From positions 43,466-49,874 of the forward strand of contig DEDQ01000069.1 of the NCBI GenBank assembly GCA_002350065.1: 6,409 nucleotides of DNA, read 5' to 3'. Of this stretch, positions 1-5,689 are shown piece by piece (the first letter of the stretch is position 1; every line of letters begins with the position of its first letter). The stretch comes from Ruminococcus flavefaciens. GTDB lineage: Bacteria > Bacillota > Clostridia > Oscillospirales > Ruminococcaceae. The translations under genes and the position numbers were made by a program. The notes beneath the pieces were generated by a model. It searched no databases and had not been told where the DNA came from. It worked only from the letters and a program-made list of their open reading frames with translations.

Positions 1-1190
1 ACAGCCTTCATCATAGCCTGCTCGAAGCTTGTACCGATAGCCATTACCTCACCGGTAGCCTTCATCTGAGTACCGAGTGTACGCTTAGCGTAAACGAATT
101 TATCGAATGCCCACTTCGGGAACTTTATAACAACGTAGTCGAGTGCAGGCTCGAAGCAGGCGTAGGTCTTGCCTGTTACCTGATTGATTATCTCATCAAG
201 AGTGTAGCCGATAGCTATCTTAGCGGCAGTCTTGGCGATCGGGTAGCCCGTAGCCTTGGAAGCGAGTGCCGACGAACGCGATACACGGGGATTTACCTCG
301 ATAACGGCATACTTGAAGCTTGTCGGGTGGAGAGCAAACTGACAGTTGCATCCGCCCTCGACTTTGAGCTCCTTGATGATGTTTATAGCCGCAGTTCTGA
401 GCATCTGGTACTCGCGGTCGCTGAGCGTTACAGCAGGAGCGATAACGATACTGTCGCCGGTGTGGACTCCGACGGGGTCGAAGTTCTCCATAGAGCAGAC
501 CGTGATAACGTTGCCCTTTGCGTCACGGATAACCTCGAACTCTATCTCCTTCCAGCCGCTTATGCACTTTTCAACAAGTATCTGTGTGATAGGTGAAAGT
601 CGCAGACCGTTTGTAGCTATCTCGTGGAGCTCCTCCTCGTTCTGAGCGATACCGCCGCCCGTTCCTCCGAGAGTAAACGCCGGACGAACGATAACAGGAT
701 AGTCGATGACCTTGGCAAATTCCATTGCGTCCTCGACTGTCTCAACGACCTTTGAGGGAATACACGGCTCGCCTATCTTTTCCATAGTGTCCTTGAAAGC
801 CTGTCTGTCCTCAGCCTTGTGGATAGTTTCAGGGTCAGCGCCGAGAAGCTTTACATTGTGTGCGTCGAGGAATCCCTCCTCAGCGAGCTGCATCGAAAGC
901 GTAAGACCTGTCTGTCCGCCGAGAGTTGAGAGCAGACTGTCGGGCTTTTCGATTTCGATTATGCGCTTTACAACGTCGAGCGTGAGCGGCTCGATGTAGA
1001 CCTTGTCAGCCATTGCCTTATCGGTCATGATAGTAGCAGGGTTAGAGTTTACGAGTATAACTTCAAGTCCCTCCTGCTTGAGGGCGCGGCAAGCCTGAGT
1101 TCCGGCATAGTCGAACTCGGCAGCCTGACCGATAACGATAGGACCTGAACCAATAACGAGAACCTTTTTAATATCACTTCTAAGCGGCAT
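1..1190 (-). CDS. carB: Carbamoyl-phosphate synthase large subunit, N-terminal part (cut by the window edge)
   Basis: CarB uses bicarbonate, two ATP and ammonia channelled from CarA to make carbamoyl phosphate for pyrimidine and arginine synthesis in the cytoplasm. Only the first 396 codons are present, of about 1,070 usual for the family. This is almost exactly the carboxyphosphate (first ATP-grasp) domain. The start [17 protein letters not shown] is typical, followed by [21 protein letters not shown]-site residues are seen as R129 in AEDRQ, R169 in [14 protein letters not shown]215 in GWKEIE, Q284, and E298/N300 in [13 protein letters not shown]; numbering matches E. coli CarB to within one residue. 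The visible part ends in [17 protein letters not shown]. The ATG lies 1 bp after the carA stop, and its GGAGG (1204-1200) sits inside the last carA codons, so translation is probably coupled. No frameshift or missing key residue is seen. Identification is near certain; the C-terminal half and allosteric domain cannot be judged. Confidence 0.98.
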   Translation of the reverse strand, partial: MPLRSDIKKVLVIGSGPIVIGQAAEFDYAGTQACRALKQEGLEVILVNSNPATIMTDKAMADKVYIEPLTLDVVKRIIEIEKPDSLLSTLGGQTGLTLSMQLAEEGFLDAHNVKLLGADPETIHKAEDRQAFKDTMEKIGEPCIPSKVVETVEDAMEFAKVIDYPVIVRPAFTLGGTGGGIAQNEEELHEIATNGLRLSPITQILVEKCISGWKEIEFEVIRDAKGNVITVCSMENFDPVGVHTGDSIVIAPAVTLSDREYQMLRTAAINIIKELKVEGGCNCQFALHPTSFKYAVIEVNPRVSRSSALASKATGYPIAKTAAKIAIGYTLDEIINQVTGKTYACFEPALDYVVIKFPKWAFDKFVYAKRTLGTQMKATGEVMAIGTSFEQAMMKA

Positions 1191-1191
1191 A

Positions 1192-2295
1192 TCACTTGCC
1201 CTCCTTCATAGTCTCAACGAAATCATCAAACAGATATGATGTATCAAGCGGACCGCCGTGAGCCTCGGGGTGGAACTGAACAGTCCTTGCATTTACGGAG
1301 GTATAGTGAATGCCTTCGCAGGTCTTGTCGTTTGCATTTATATGTGAAACTCTGCCGACAGCAGGGTCGATGCTGTCTCCGATAACAGCGTAGCCGTGGT
1401 TCTGGCTTGTAACGTATGTGAGACCGCTCTCGATGTCGATAACAGGCTGATTTGCTCCGCGGTGACCGTATTTGAGCTTCTCTGTCTTAGCTCCGTTTGC
1501 AAGAGCCATGAGCTGATGGCCGAGGCAGATGCCGAATATCGGTATGCCGAGCTTCTGTATCTCGCGGATATTTGCGATTATCTCAACGTTCTCAGCCGGG
1601 TCTCCGGGGCCGTTCGAGAACATGATTCCGTCGGGAGCTATCTCCTTCACCTGCTCCGCAGTCGTATATGCCGGAACAACAATGACCTCGCAGCCGCGCT
1701 TGACAAGCTCGCGGCGGATATTTCTCTTGTAGCCGAAATCAAAGAGCACAACGCGGAATTTCTTTTCCTCGGGCTCATATTTGAGAGTTTCAGTGCCGGT
1801 AACAGTCTTTACAGCGTCCTTTACTGAGAAAGCCTTTATCTTTTCGAGGAGCTCTTCCTTCTTCTCGTAGACGTTCTCGGTAGTTATAACGCCGTTCATA
1901 ACGCCGGCTTCACGGATAACGCGGGTAAGACAGCGTGTGTCTATGCTGTGGATACCAATGATATTATGCTCGGTGAGAAAATCGTTGATATTTCCCTCAC
2001 AGCGGAAATTAGAGGGCGCATTGCACCATTCTCTTACGATGTAGCCGCTCACGTAGGACTTGGCAGACTCGCTGTCCTCGGAGTTGACTCCGTAATTGCC
2101 GATAAGCGGGAAGGTCTGGGTAACTATCTGACCGTAGTAGCTGGGGTCGGTAAGAGTTTCCTGATAGCCGGTAAGGCCGGTCGTGAAAACGACTTCGCCG
2201 ATGACAGTACCTTTTGCGCCAAAGCTCCTGCCCTCGAATATCTGCCCGTTGGCAAGCATGAGGTAAGCTTTTTCGCTCATGTTGAATAATGACAT
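1192..2295 (-). CDS. carA: Carbamoyl-phosphate synthase small (glutaminase) subunit
   Basis: CarA hydrolyses glutamine and passes ammonia to CarB. The protein is 367 aa, close to the 360-380 usual in the family. The N-terminal CPSase domain contains [21 protein letters not shown] (split here at about residues 33-53), NYGVN and the [12 protein letters not shown] segment. The class I glutamine amidotransferase domain begins near residue 181 with [12 protein letters not shown], and its triad is Cys257 in GICLGHQ, His342 and Glu344 in FHPEA. The oxyanion segment SNGPGDP (227-233) is intact. I chose the ATG at 2295 (MSLFNMSEK) because AAAGGA stands 10 nt upstream and the family N-terminus starts about here. 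The frame stays open to an ATG at 2565, but that extension would run through an intergenic repeat and 109 nt of pyrF, and it resembles no CarA. ATG 2280 (MSEKAYL) is a weaker alternative. The stop is 1 bp before carB. Confidence 0.97.
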   Translation of the reverse strand: MSLFNMSEKAYLMLANGQIFEGRSFGAKGTVIGEVVFTTGLTGYQETLTDPSYYGQIVTQTFPLIGNYGVNSEDSESAKSYVSGYIVREWCNAPSNFRCEGNINDFLTEHNIIGIHSIDTRCLTRVIREAGVMNGVITTENVYEKKEELLEKIKAFSVKDAVKTVTGTETLKYEPEEKKFRVVLFDFGYKRNIRRELVKRGCEVIVVPAYTTAEQVKEIAPDGIMFSNGPGDPAENVEIIANIREIQKLGIPIFGICLGHQLMALANGAKTEKLKYGHRGANQPVIDIESGLTYVTSQNHGYAVIGDSIDPAVGRVSHINANDKTCEGIHYTSVNARTVQFHPEAHGGPLDTSYLFDDFVETMKEGK

Positions 2296-2305
2296 GGTAT
2301 CACAT

Positions 2306-2311
2306 TCCTTT
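2306..2311 (-). promoter_or_regulatory. Ribosome binding site that fixes the carA start
   Basis: AAAGGA lies 10 nt before ATG 2295. The next in-frame ATG downstream (2280) has no comparable purine run before it, and the upstream in-frame ATG at 2565 lies inside pyrF. The site is weaker than the GGAGG sites of the other genes here, and its spacing is slightly long. Confidence 0.6.
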
Positions 2312-2338
2312 CGCAAATTCGTGGATAAATTATCAAAA

Positions 2339-2354
2339 CTCACGCCATTGTGAG
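2339..2354 (-). other. Small hairpin in the carA leader
   Basis: CTCAC-GCCATT-GTGAG forms a 5-bp perfect stem with a 6-nt loop, 15 bp beyond the double-hairpin repeat on the carA side. On the minus strand the stem is followed by TTTTGATAATTT, so it superficially resembles a weak intrinsic terminator. A 5-bp stem is short and a terminator here would cut off carAB, so a processing or mRNA-stability role, or no role, is as likely. Confidence 0.3.
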
Positions 2355-2368
2355 ATGATTTTTCATTC

Positions 2369-2442
2369 TGTAGGGGTCGATTACCACATCGACCCGGCAA
2401 AAAAATATATAATACGGGCTGATCCATGAATCCGCCCCTGCA
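2369..2442. repeat. 74-bp double-hairpin repeat with imperfect terminal inverted repeats (MITE/REP-like)
   Basis: The element begins TGTAGGGGTCGAT (2369-2381) and ends ATCCGCCCCTGCA (2430-2442). The ends are inverted copies matching at 10 of 13 positions. Inside are two tandem hairpins, each with 8-bp arms and a 6-nt loop: GGGTCGAT-TACCAC-ATCGACCC (2374-2395, perfect) and GGGCTGAT-CCATGA-ATCCGCCC (2416-2437, one mismatch). An A/T-rich run (2399-2414) separates them. It lies between pyrF and carA, 14 bp after the pyrF stop. From memory, short elements ending in TGTAGGGG/CCCCTACA are common intergenic repeats in gut Clostridia; this could not be checked here. It encodes no protein. On the transcribed minus strand it would form RNA hairpins within the operon message. 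Confidence 0.75.
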
Positions 2443-2456
2443 TATCCGAGCGCTTT

Positions 2457-3383
2457 TTACTTTAAGTTGATGTACTGGCAGATGTCCTCGCGCATACGGA
2501 GCACTTCTCTTCTTGCTGCCTGAGCAAATTCGCGCTCGTCGCAGCGCTCCTTCTTGTAAGCACACATAACAGCGCGTGAGGAGTTAACTATAGCGCCGAG
2601 ACCGTTTTCGTCGAAGCCGCCCTTGAGTCCTTCAGCTCCGCCGCCCTGAGCGCCATAGCCCGGAACAAGGAACATCGTATGCGGCAGTCTCTTGCGGAGC
2701 TCTGTAAGCATTTCCGGATAAGTCGCTCCGACAACGGCTCCAACGTCTGAGTAGCCGAACTTGCCGATGCCTTCGCTGCCCCACTTCTCGCACATATCGC
2801 CCATTGCCTCGTAGATAGTGCGTCCGTCAGCGAGCTTCATGTCCTGCAATTCGCCGCTTGAGGGGTTAGAGGTCTTTACGAGAACGAAAATGCCCTTGTC
2901 GCGCTCGCGGCAGATATTAAGGAGCGGATTTATTCCGTCCGAGCCGAGGTATCCGTTGACTGTCAGAGCGTCAGCGCCGAATGCTTCAAGTGTATTTTCG
3001 CCTACGGAAGTTACTCCGAGGTGAGCGCTTGCATAAGCCTCCATGGTTGCGCCGATGTCGTTTCTCTTTCCGTCAGTCATTACGAACATACCGTTGAGCT
3101 TAGCATAGCGGATAGTCTTTTCGAGAGTTCTCATGCCATAGTGACCGTACATCTCGTAGTATGCAGCCTGCGGCTTTATTGCAGGAACTACATCGTGTAT
3201 CTCGTCGATGATAGCCTGATTGAAGTCGTATATAGCCTTTGCAGCAGCCTTTAATGTCCAGCCGTCCTTGTCGAGATAGCGGCGCTGAATGAACTCAGGC
3301 ACGTATTCGAGCCTGGGGTCGAGACCTACAACAGTAGGATTTTTCAGTTCGATGATTCTTTCGATGAGCTTGTCAAATGACAT
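2457..3383 (-). CDS. pyrF: Orotidine 5'-phosphate decarboxylase, type 2 (long form)
   Basis: PyrF decarboxylates OMP to UMP, the last step of de novo UMP synthesis. At 308 aa it is the long type 2 form rather than the roughly 240-aa type 1 form of B. subtilis and E. coli. Motifs along the TIM barrel in order: VVGLDPR (18-24), IKPQAAYYEMYG (69-80), the catalytic DGKRNDIGAT (D104, K106, D109), DALTVNGYLGSDG (138-150), VLVKTSNPSSGELQD (167-181), GAVVGAT (215-221), LVPGYGAQGG (239-248) with the phosphate-gripping loop, and IVNSSRAVM (265-273). The ATG at 3383 has GGAGG six bases upstream. It lies 39 bp after pyrC in the same direction. All expected catalytic residues are present. Identification is certain at family level. 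Confidence 0.97.
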   Translation of the reverse strand: MSFDKLIERIIELKNPTVVGLDPRLEYVPEFIQRRYLDKDGWTLKAAAKAIYDFNQAIIDEIHDVVPAIKPQAAYYEMYGHYGMRTLEKTIRYAKLNGMFVMTDGKRNDIGATMEAYASAHLGVTSVGENTLEAFGADALTVNGYLGSDGINPLLNICRERDKGIFVLVKTSNPSSGELQDMKLADGRTIYEAMGDMCEKWGSEGIGKFGYSDVGAVVGATYPEMLTELRKRLPHTMFLVPGYGAQGGGAEGLKGGFDENGLGAIVNSSRAVMCAYKKERCDEREFAQAARREVLRMREDICQYINLK

Positions 3384-3403
3384 AATTTACCTCCATTTTC
3401 AAC

Positions 3404-3418
3404 AATTCATGATGAATT
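3404..3418. repeat. AATTCAT palindrome between pyrC and pyrF
   Basis: AATTCAT-G-ATGAATT is a perfect 7-bp inverted repeat around one central base. It fills part of the 39-bp pyrC-pyrF gap, just after the pyrC stop and upstream of the pyrF ribosome binding site. The arms are A/T-rich with a single-base centre, so it would not fold as a stable RNA hairpin at full length. I assign no function. Confidence 0.4.
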
Positions 3419-3422
3419 ATTC

Positions 3423-4691
3423 TTATCTTGCGTCGTAGCGTATGATGCCTTTGGATATGGTAACAAGCGGCTTGCCCGTAAGGGTCATGCCCTTGAAAAC
3501 TGTATTGTGCGATTTAGAGCGGAGCTTTTCCGGCTCGACAGTCCACTTCATGTTTATGTCCGCGAGCATGAGGTCAGCGGTTTTTCCTTCCTCTATCGCA
3601 GGTATTTCAAGTCCGAGTATACGGCGCGGATTCACGCACATGAGCTCTGCGACTTTGTTGAGGCTTATCTCTCCTGTGTGATAGAGCGCAGTAAGTGTTG
3701 CCGCAAAAGACGTTTCAAGTCCTACTACGCCGTTCGGAGCCTTTTCAAAGTCAGCTTTTTCCTCAGCGGCATGAGGAGCATGGTCGGTGATTATGCAGTC
3801 GATAGTGCCGTCCTTTATTGCCTCTGTTATTGCCTGCACGTCCGCGGGAGTGCGGAGCGGCGGGTTCATTCTGTAATCGGCGTCGCGCTTTTCAAGCAGC
3901 TTGTCCGTGAGCATGAAATAGTGCGGAGCAGTCTCGCAGGTGACCTTTACTCCGCGTGACTTGGCAAATCTTATCATAGCCGCACTGCCCTCAGTTGAAA
4001 CATGGCAGATGTGGATGCGGGCATTCACTGACGACGCGAGTATCATCTCGCGGGCAGTGATATAGTCCTCAGAGGCTCTGTCCATACCCTTAACGCCGAG
4101 CTTTTCAGATGTTTCGCCCTTGTTCATTATGCCGCCGTTTATGATGCCGAGGTCTTCACAGTGCGAAGCAACGAGAAGTCCGTTCTCATTCGAGCGCTCA
4201 AGCGCCTGACGCATGAGCTCAGCCTCGGGAACAGGCTTTCCGTCGTCGGAAATACATATGCAGCCCGCAGCCTTGAGAGCATCATAGTCGCAGAGCTCTC
4301 CGCCGCTCATTCCCTTGGTGATACAGCCGACAGGATAAACGTCAACACCGGTATCCTTTGCCTTGTCGATGATGTAACGGATAGTCTCCGGAGAATCGCA
4401 GGGCGGCTTTGTGTTGGGCATTGCGAGAACTCCGGTAACTCCTCCGGCGAGTGCCGCCGCACAGCCTGTGTGGACGTCCTCCTTGTAGGTGAGACCGGGG
4501 TCGCGCAGATGAACGTGCATATCGAACAGTGACGGCATGAGTACAAGGTCAGTACCGTCGATGACCTCATCGGCTCCGGAAGCGATGCCGTAGCCGACTC
4601 CGGCTATTTTTCCGTCCGCAATGAGAACATCTGTTATCATGTCGTTTTTCGCGTCAACAGCTCTGACATTTTTGATAAGGATAGTGGACAT
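3423..4691 (-). CDS. pyrC: Dihydroorotase, type I (zinc amidohydrolase)
   Basis: PyrC reversibly cyclises N-carbamoyl-L-aspartate to L-dihydroorotate. At 422 aa it is the size of the Bacillus-type (class I) enzyme, not the roughly 345-aa E. coli type. The amidohydrolase barrel starts after a small N-terminal beta domain. Metal and catalytic residues are visible: H59 and H61 with R63 in DMHVHLRDPG, MPNT (91-94) for substrate, the Asp in ISDDGKPV (D149/D150) that bridges metals in class I enzymes, H177 in SHCED, H230 in ICHVST and D303 in TDHAPH. NGVVGLETSFA (320-330) and the C-terminal GKTADLMLAD strand are typical. The ATG at 4691 has AAAGGAGG close upstream. It follows pyrR by 44 bp with no promoter or second attenuator between, and it occupies the place next to pyrR where pyrP or pyrB stands in B. 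subtilis. Class I enzymes often associate with aspartate transcarbamoylase, but pyrB is not in the window. Confidence 0.97.
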   Translation of the reverse strand: MSTILIKNVRAVDAKNDMITDVLIADGKIAGVGYGIASGADEVIDGTDLVLMPSLFDMHVHLRDPGLTYKEDVHTGCAAALAGGVTGVLAMPNTKPPCDSPETIRYIIDKAKDTGVDVYPVGCITKGMSGGELCDYDALKAAGCICISDDGKPVPEAELMRQALERSNENGLLVASHCEDLGIINGGIMNKGETSEKLGVKGMDRASEDYITAREMILASSVNARIHICHVSTEGSAAMIRFAKSRGVKVTCETAPHYFMLTDKLLEKRDADYRMNPPLRTPADVQAITEAIKDGTIDCIITDHAPHAAEEKADFEKAPNGVVGLETSFAATLTALYHTGEISLNKVAELMCVNPRRILGLEIPAIEEGKTADLMLADINMKWTVEPEKLRSKSHNTVFKGMTLTGKPLVTISKGIIRYDAR

Positions 4692-4735
4692 AGATTCCTC
4701 CTTTATTGGTATTCATTTATGCTATGCTGTAAGTA

Positions 4736-5260
4736 TCAGCCGTAGAGAGCGACAGAATCGAGTCCGTCGAGCTCGGTGACCGACACCTTTATCTTCTCGC
4801 TGTGAGATGTCGGAAGATTCTTTCCTACGTAGTCAGGACGTATCGGCAGCTCACGGTGTCCGCGGTCAACAAGGACCGCAAGCTGCACCGAACGCGGTCT
4901 GCCGCGCTTGATGACAGCGTCTATCGCGGCGCGAGCGCTTCTTCCGGTGAAAATAACATCGTCAACGAGTATAACTTTCTTATCCGTTACCGAAAACGGT
5001 ATATCGGTCTTTTCGTCGCCTACAGTTTCGGATACATCGTCCCTGTACGGCGTTATATCAAGAGTTCCGAACGGAACATCGTTTTTTTCAAGTTCTTTCA
5101 GCTTATCGGCGATACGCCTTCCGAGAGGAGCACCGCGGGAGATTATGCCGATGATGCAGATATCCTCAGTTCCCTTATTGCGCTCGGTTATCTCGTATGA
5201 TATACGTGCAACGGCTCTGCCTACGGCTTTATCGTCCATAATGATACGTTTTTTCTCCAT
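4736..5260 (-). CDS. pyrR: PyrR, pyr operon attenuation regulator / uracil phosphoribosyltransferase
   Basis: PyrR is an RNA-binding protein that, with UMP or UTP bound, attaches to the pyr leader and promotes termination; in several species it also has uracil phosphoribosyltransferase activity. The 174-aa length fits the family (about 180). The type I PRTase fold is visible: IIGIISRGAPLGRRIADKL (36-54), TLDITPYRDD (66-75), the PRPP loop VILVDDVIFTGRSARAAIDA (96-115), QLAVLVDRGHRELPIRPDYV (126-145) and GKNLPTSHSEKI (146-157), nearly as in B. subtilis PyrR. The ATG at 5260 has GGAGG five bases upstream. It is the first gene after the promoter and attenuator, so it should regulate its own expression. 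I see no truncation. Whether it retains UPRT activity cannot be told from sequence. Confidence 0.97.
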   Translation of the reverse strand: MEKKRIIMDDKAVGRAVARISYEITERNKGTEDICIIGIISRGAPLGRRIADKLKELEKNDVPFGTLDITPYRDDVSETVGDEKTDIPFSVTDKKVILVDDVIFTGRSARAAIDAVIKRGRPRSVQLAVLVDRGHRELPIRPDYVGKNLPTSHSEKIKVSVTELDGLDSVALYG

Positions 5261-5276
5261 AGGTCCTCCTTAACGC

Positions 5277-5307
5277 AAAAATGCCCGCCTGAAAGTCTCA
5301 GACGGGC
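5277..5307 (-). terminator. Intrinsic terminator of the pyr attenuator
   Basis: GCCCGTCTGA (5307-5298), loop GACTT, TCAGGCGGGC (5292-5283) make a 10-bp stem with one G-U pair, followed by A and five T (5281-5277). It stands just before the pyrR ribosome binding site, downstream of the PyrR-binding hairpin. In the known PyrR mechanism this stem forms when UMP-bound PyrR holds the anti-antiterminator, stopping transcription before pyrR. Confidence 0.93.
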
Positions 5308-5364
5308 AAACTTATAGTTATAGCTACATTATAGTTATACACATTTTAAGCAACACGCCTTATC
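5301..5364 (-). promoter_or_regulatory. Candidate antiterminator pairing in the pyr leader
   Basis: GATAAGGCGTGTT (5364-5352) can pair with AGTTTGCCCGTC (5312-5301), about ten pairs of which four are wobble, with one internal loop and one U-U mismatch. The left strand takes the AAGG needed by the anti-antiterminator, and the right strand takes most of the terminator's 5' arm, which is the competition expected of an antiterminator. The apical part can form a small A/U-rich hairpin within the TATAACTATAA repeats. The pairing was found by eye and no energies were computed, so another register is possible. Confidence 0.38.
5312..5339. repeat. TATAACTATAA direct repeat in the pyr leader
   Basis: On the minus strand TATAACTATAA occurs twice, at 5339-5329 and 5322-5312, identical over 11 bp and with a 17-bp period. 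It lies between the PyrR-binding hairpin and the terminator, in the part that would form the top of the antiterminator. It may be a small duplication that lengthened the linker. No function is assigned. Confidence 0.6.
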
Positions 5365-5394
5365 GACCTCACAGGATCAAATTTAAAGGGGCAT
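5353..5394 (-). promoter_or_regulatory. PyrR-binding anti-antiterminator hairpin
   Basis: The RNA contains GATCCTGTGAGGTC (5378-5365), matching the conserved PyrR-binding core that I recall as ARUCCNGNGAGGYU. It folds as stem GAUC/GGUC around the hexaloop CUGUGA. Below the upper stem is an A/U internal bulge, then CCUU/AAGG, a C-C mismatch and AUGC/GUGU, for a lower stem spanning 5394-5353. This is the architecture known for PyrR sites: hexaloop, upper stem, internal bulge, lower stem. The A-U pair of the consensus is replaced by G-C on both sides. It lies about 12 nt from the predicted transcript start and upstream of the terminator, so it should be the site by which uridine nucleotides shut the operon. 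Confidence 0.9.
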
Positions 5395-5412
5395 TTTCAA
5401 ATTCCGGATATA

Positions 5413-5441
5413 ATTATATCACACTTCTGCTCCTTTGTAAA
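5413..5441 (-). promoter_or_regulatory. Housekeeping-sigma promoter of the pyr operon
   Basis: TTTACA (5441-5436) and a perfect TATAAT (5418-5413) are separated by exactly 17 bp. The predicted start is near 5406, giving a leader of about 146 nt before pyrR. A run of eight T (5457-5450) lies just upstream of the -35, where an A/T-rich upstream element could help. The -35 overlaps a dyad CCTTT-AC-AAAGG (5443-5432). It is placed as expected for the attenuator that follows. Confidence 0.9.
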
Positions 5442-5467
5442 GGGGTTTCAAAAAAAATGTGCAGGCT

Positions 5468-5689
5468 TCACCTTTTCTTTTTCTTTTTTGACTTTTTCTT
5501 GGAGGTCTTTACCTTAAAGAAGAGTCCTGCAGCAACAATAACTGCCTGTATTATTATCGTTATCAGTGCAGCCTTATCGCCTGCGGATCTCTGGTCGGTC
5601 TCGACAGTCTCGGAGAGGTCTCCCCTGCCCGCGACTTTCTCATTTCCGAAGCCGAATGAGACTTTCTGAAAGTCCTTTTCGTATTTCAT
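5468..5689 (-). CDS. Small single-pass membrane protein with poly-lysine tail, unknown function
   Basis: I do not recognise this 73-aa protein. Residues 1-39 are polar and mixed in charge (MKYEKDFQKVSFGFGNEK..., with an RGD at 22-24). Residues about 40-58 form one hydrophobic helix (ALITIIIQAVIVAAGLFF). The last 15 residues are almost all basic: KVKTSKKKSKKKKKR. There is no signal peptide or cysteine. The positive-inside rule would put the lysine tail in the cytoplasm or against the inner membrane face. Its ATG overlaps the trmB stop as ATGA, and GGAGG (5701-5697) lies seven bases upstream within trmB, which supports real, coupled translation. The pyr promoter begins 26 bp after its stop, and I see no clear terminator between. 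It is probably co-transcribed with trmB; a role near tRNA or ribosomes is speculation from the basic tail. Confidence 0.72.
   Translation of the reverse strand: MKYEKDFQKVSFGFGNEKVAGRGDLSETVETDQRSAGDKAALITIIIQAVIVAAGLFFKVKTSKKKSKKKKKR

Noticed and set aside
327..999. Plus-strand open frames opposite carB
   Set aside because: They are antisense to intact, conserved CarB sequence, overlap each other in different frames, and show no family motif or ribosome binding site.
2416..2437. Hairpin of the repeat as a pyrF terminator
   Set aside because: The stem is good, but the T run on the minus strand begins about ten bases after it, too far for a standard intrinsic terminator, and carAB would be cut off from the operon promoter.
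2364..2447. Target-site duplication flanking the double-hairpin repeat
   Set aside because: The bases on the two sides (CATTC and TATCC) do not match as a direct repeat, so insertion by transposition is not shown by this window.
4307..4570. 87-codon minus-strand frame inside pyrC
   Set aside because: It is in another frame of the intact dihydroorotase gene, rich in Ser, Arg and Thr, and has no sign of independent coding.
5328..5333. TATAAT in the leader as a second pyrR promoter
   Set aside because: The hexamer is perfect, but 17 bp upstream stands GTGTTG, a poor -35, and no better match occurs at 15-18 bp. It arises from the A/T-rich direct repeat.
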